This document shows, in pieces, positions 15,121 to 17,587 of a stretch of 17,587 nucleotides of DNA. Below the pieces are notes generated by a model. That model was not told the DNA's origin and did no database searches. It was given only the letters and a program-made list of their open reading frames with translations. Both the position numbers and the translations under genes were made by a program. Source of the DNA: Thermohalobaculum sp964475765 (GTDB taxonomy: Bacteria; Pseudomonadota; Alphaproteobacteria; Rhodobacterales; Rhodobacteraceae); contig CAYYZH010000082.1 in NCBI GenBank assembly GCA_964475765.1, positions 1 through 17,587 of the forward strand, written 5' to 3'. Position 1 is the stretch's first letter, and each line of letters opens with the position of its first letter.

Positions 15121-16383
15121 ATGTCCAAAGTTGCCGTAATCGGGGCTGGTGTGACCGGCCTGACGACCGCCTATGAGTTGCTCGATCAGGGGTTCGAGGT
15201 CACGGTTTTCGACCGGAACCGCTATGCAGCGATGGAAACCAGCTTCGCCAATGGCGGCCAGCTCTCGGCCTCGAACGCTGAGGTCTGGACTCAATGGAGC
15301 ACTGTTCTCAAGGGCATCAAGTGGATGCTGCAAGCCGACGCGCCGCTGTTGGTGAACCCGGCGCCAACACTGCACAAGATGCGCTGGATGGCAGAGTTTC
15401 TGTCGAACATCCCGAACTACAAAGCGANNNNNNNNNNCAAAGCGAACACCATAGAGACCGTGCGGCTGGCCATTCAGGCCCGCGCGATCCTGTTCGAAAT
15501 GGCTGACCGCGAAGGCATCGATTTCGATCTCGAGCGCCGCGGCATCCTGCATTTCTACGACCGTCAGAAAGACCTCGCCCATGCCCGCAAGGTGAACGAG
15601 TTGCTCATCGAAGGCGGCCTCGAGCGGCGCGAAGTTTCGGTTGACGAGATCCGCGAAATTGAACCGACCCTCAAGGGTGACATAGTCGGAGGTTTTCTTA
15701 CGGCCTCCGACAGTTCGGGCGACATTCACAAGTTCACCATGGGTCTTTCCCGGGCGTGTCAGCGGCGCGGCGCACAATTGCGCTTCGGCACGGAAGTCGA
15801 CCGGCTCGACGCCATCGGCGGCAAGGTTCAGATCACCGAGCGCGGTGTGCATGAGGTCTTCGACGCGGTCGTCGTCAGCGCGGGTATCCAAAGCCGGGAC
15901 TTCGCATCACAACTTAGCGACCGGGTAAACATCTATCCCGTCAAGGGTTACTCGATCACCGTCAACCTCGACGATGCGGAAAGTCAGGCGGCGGCTCCTT
16001 GGATCAGTCTGCTCGATGACCGTGCCAAGATTGTCGCTAGCCGCTTCGGCGCCAACCGATTCCGCATTGCGGGCACCGCCGAATTCAATGGCGCCAACCG
16101 CGACATCCGGGCCGACCGGATACGTCCACTCACCGAATGGTGCGAGGCGCACTTCCCAGCAATCTCGACCGAAAATGTCGTGCCATGGGCCGGTCTACGC
16201 CCGATGATGCCATCAATGCTGCCCCGGGTAGGTCGGGGACAAGCGCCGGGCGTTTTCTACAACACCGGTCACGGCCACCTTGGCTGGACCCTTTCAGCCG
16301 CTACCGCACGCCTCATCGCCAGCCAGGTTGCCGAGACAATCGGCGCAAGGCCCCGGACTACGCAGACTTCCAGAGCGGCCTGA
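15121..16383 (+). CDS. dadA: DadA-type FAD-dependent D-amino acid dehydrogenase, containing a 10-N gap
   Basis: The product is an FAD-dependent oxidoreductase of the DAO family. It should deaminate D-amino acids, or possibly glycine, to the oxo acid and pass electrons on. The N-terminus has the FAD-binding VAVIGAGVTGLTTAYELL with GxGxxG at residues 8-13, then FANGGQLSASNAEVW, a DadA-like signature. The C-terminus has PWAGLRPMMPSMLPRVG and GHGHLGWTLSAATARLIA, which complete the FAD fold. Ten N (15428-15437) interrupt it. The frame continues across them, and the flanks suggest an unmerged overlap; collapsed, the protein would be 414 residues, normal for DadA. GAGGAG lies 7 bases before the ATG. 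It sits directly downstream of a tandem glycine riboswitch, which points to glycine as substrate or signal. The exact substrate cannot be read from sequence. Confidence 0.93.
   Translation: MSKVAVIGAGVTGLTTAYELLDQGFEVTVFDRNRYAAMETSFANGGQLSASNAEVWTQWSTVLKGIKWMLQADAPLLVNPAPTLHKMRWMAEFLSNIPNYKAXXXXKANTIETVRLAIQARAILFEMADREGIDFDLERRGILHFYDRQKDLAHARKVNELLIEGGLERREVSVDEIREIEPTLKGDIVGGFLTASDSSGDIHKFTMGLSRACQRRGAQLRFGTEVDRLDAIGGKVQITERGVHEVFDAVVVSAGIQSRDFASQLSDRVNIYPVKGYSITVNLDDAESQAAAPWISLLDDRAKIVASRFGANRFRIAGTAEFNGANRDIRADRIRPLTEWCEAHFPAISTENVVPWAGLRPMMPSMLPRVGRGQAPGVFYNTGHGHLGWTLSAATARLIASQVAETIGARPRTTQTSRAA
15428..15437. other. Assembly gap of ten N
   Basis: The gap is flanked on the left by a copy of CAAAGCGA (15420-15427) and on the right by CAAAGCGA again (15438-15445). 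The repeated flank suggests two contig ends that overlap by 8 bases and were joined with an arbitrary spacer. Confidence 0.85.
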
Positions 16384-16665
16384 CTTGATGATTGCAGCGC
16401 AGGCCCTTGTAAATCAGGTCGGCCGACCGCCATGATAGCGCACTAGTAGTGCTGAGCACGGGGTGACCTCATCCGGGGCTTACTCGATCTTAGAGCCCGA
16501 AGTGAACAATTTAAGTGATCTACAATCCGAGTCACCAAGACAATCTCCCGTAAGTATACGTTCGGTGCGAAGGAGACATAGATCGACCGCCAATTGATTG
16601 CTTCGAAGCATTCCGGAACCTAACCTGGAAAACTGTCGTTCAGTAGATTTCGCCCTTATCAAAAT
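16384..16665. other. Spacer between dadA and the transporter remnant
   Basis: No gene is seen. A perfect 12-base palindrome GGTCGGCCGACC lies at 16417-16428, and a short stem GCACT/AGTGC lies at 16440-16452. Either might help end the dadA transcript, but neither is followed by a T-run. Confidence 0.4.
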
Positions 16666-17151
16666 CTATTGTGATCTCGCGATCTCCGCCTCTCGGCGAA
16701 ACATGTAGAGCCCTGCCAGAACGATGATCGGCGCTCCGCCGATCGCCCAGAGATCAGGCAACTCGTCAAACATGATATATCCAATCAGGATCACCCATAG
16801 CAGCGATGAATACTCGAACGATGCTACCAACGTTGCCTCGCCGCGTCGGAATGCTTCAATCATCAAGGTATGCGCGACCGCGATTAGCGCCCCGCTGGTT
16901 GCGAATGTTGCGATGTCCCTAGCCCGGGGTACGACCCACTCTGAGAACAAGGCCGTCGAGAGACCGGCCAAAAGGACCACTGTTGTGTCAAAGGCGAGCA
17001 CGGCTACGGTCGTTTCGGTGCCCGCGATCCGCCGCGTGATCAAGTCGCGCATGCCTCCGCAGACCGCAGCACCCAGCGGAAGGATGATTACCCACTGTAG
17101 AACGTTTCCGCGAGGGCGCAACATGAAGATCAAGAGGTGGTCTGGGAAGTC
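16666..17151 (-). pseudogene. C-terminal half of an EamA/DMT-family transporter, truncated by an insertion sequence
   Basis: The recognisable part corresponds to the second EamA repeat of a ten-helix drug/metabolite transporter. It begins around LIFMLRPRGNVLQWV and contains LPLGAAVCGGMRDLITRRI, the helix TVAVLAFDTTVVLLAGL, IAVAHTLMIEAFRRGEATLV, SSLLWVILIGYIMFDELPD and IVLAGLYMFRREAE, then stops at 16666. The family is normally about 290-300 residues; only about 160 remain. The frame stays open to 17208, but its first residues are not family-like and read through the end of the adjacent IS3-type element. The 5' half is missing from the window and may lie beyond that element. Confidence 0.82.
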
Positions 17152-17219
17152 TGAACGGGCCGGGTAAGTGGATTTTCTGCTCGCAAGCGGCATGATGATG
17201 CTGGGCACGAGGAGAAGAG

Positions 17220-17530
17220 ATGACGAGACGACCGCGCCGGAACCATAGTCCGGCCTTCAAGGCAAAAGTCGCGCTTGCTGCCATCAGGGGCGAGAAGACT
17301 ATGAGCGAGCTTGCCCAGCAATTCGATGTCCACTCGAACCAGATCAAGCAGTGGAAGGATCACATGCTGGCGCGGGCTGGCGACGTTTTCGACGATGCAG
17401 TGAAGAAAGAGAAAGCGCCCAAGATCGACGTCACCACACTGCATGCCAAGATAGGGCAGCTCAGCCTCGAAAACGATTTTTGTCCGGTGCGCTCGACAAG
17501 GCCGGTCTATTTCTGGGCGCAAAGAAATGA
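17220..17530 (+). pseudogene. IS3-family transposase OrfA, frameshifted near its end
   Basis: OrfA is the helix-turn-helix DNA-binding part of an IS3-family transposase. The start MTRRPRRNHSPAFKAKVALA, then GEKTMSELAQQFDVHSNQIK and QWKDHMLARAG, is typical. GAGGAG lies 5 bases before ATG 17220. After LSLENDF the reading frame as given continues into a non-family tail ending at 17552. The next frame instead gives GALDKAGLFLGAKK and a TGA that overlaps the orfB start (ATGA at 17527-17530), as expected for this group. One more T in the T5 run near 17477-17481 would join both parts into a 103-residue OrfA; the span of 311 bases is one short of a multiple of three. This lies upstream of the usual site of programmed -1 frameshifting. 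Confidence 0.85.
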
Positions 17531-17587
17531 CGGATCGAGAGCACAAACTTAGCCTTACGCGCCAGACGGCGCTTCTTCTGGTTCACT
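17527..17587 (+). CDS. IS3-family transposase OrfB, start only
   Basis: ATG 17527 overlaps the original OrfA stop by ATGA. The first residues MTDREHKLSLTRQTALLLVH match the beginning of OrfB proteins of this group, which carry the DDE catalytic domain. The gene runs off the window after about 20 codons, so the catalytic residues cannot be checked. Confidence 0.8.
   Translation, partial: MTDREHKLSLTRQTALLLVH

Larger units (their letters stand above)
17152..17587 (+). mobile_element. IS3-family insertion sequence, left end, running off the window
   Basis: The putative left end starts TGAACGGGCCGGGT at 17152, a style of end seen in IS3-family elements, exactly where the transporter similarity stops. 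It is followed by orfA and the beginning of orfB. The right end and the target duplication are outside the window, so the left boundary is inferred. Confidence 0.75.

Noticed and set aside
14881..15891. Long minus-strand open frame of 336 codons
   Set aside because: It lies antisense to the glycine riboswitch and dadA, crosses the N gap, and has no family-like sequence. It is a by-product of GC-rich codon use on the other strand.
1..17587. CRISPR array, tRNA or rRNA genes
   Set aside because: I saw no regularly spaced repeats, no cloverleaf with a T-loop signature and no conserved rRNA segments on either strand.

Overview
The window looks like part of an alphaproteobacterial chromosome or large replicon, most plausibly Rhodobacterales. 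The grounds are the proteins: a monomeric NADP isocitrate dehydrogenase, alphaproteobacterial IS66 and IS91 types, a tandem glycine riboswitch ahead of a DadA-type dehydrogenase, and a NIT-domain chemoreceptor. The genus cannot be fixed without a search. It is draft sequence: a 10-N spacer lies inside the DadA gene.

Layout. 1-347 has no convincing gene. 348-2729 (+) is a NIT-sensor chemoreceptor. 2795-5266 is a complete IS66-family element with inverted ends and a perfect 8-bp target duplication; all three of its genes (tnpA, tnpB, tnpC, minus strand) are out of frame by one nucleotide. 5505-7703 (-) is the monomeric isocitrate dehydrogenase, with a stem-loop after its stop. 8036-8923 (+) is a two-domain sulfurtransferase pseudogene with an in-frame amber codon and the catalytic Cys changed to Tyr. 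About 9089-11553 is an IS91-type element carrying a tyrosine recombinase and an HUH transposase, with strong inverted repeats near both ends. 11887-14594 (+) is a probable two-gene operon of a DJ-1/PfpI-family protein and a molybdopterin oxidoreductase. 14914-15085 is a tandem glycine riboswitch that should control the DadA-type dehydrogenase at 15121-16383. 16666-17151 (-) is the 3' half of an EamA/DMT transporter gene, cut by an IS3-family element that starts near 17152 and runs off the window.

How it fits together. This is ordinary metabolic and sensory chromosome interrupted by three different insertion sequences. The clearest regulatory unit is the riboswitch-dehydrogenase pair, which suggests glycine-induced oxidation of glycine or D-amino acids. 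I saw no CRISPR array, tRNA, rRNA, defence island or clearly new system. The most useful second-look items are the four one-base frame breaks at short homopolymers, the probably artefactual N gap, the doubly damaged sulfurtransferase, the riboswitch target, and the structured ends of the IS91-type element.
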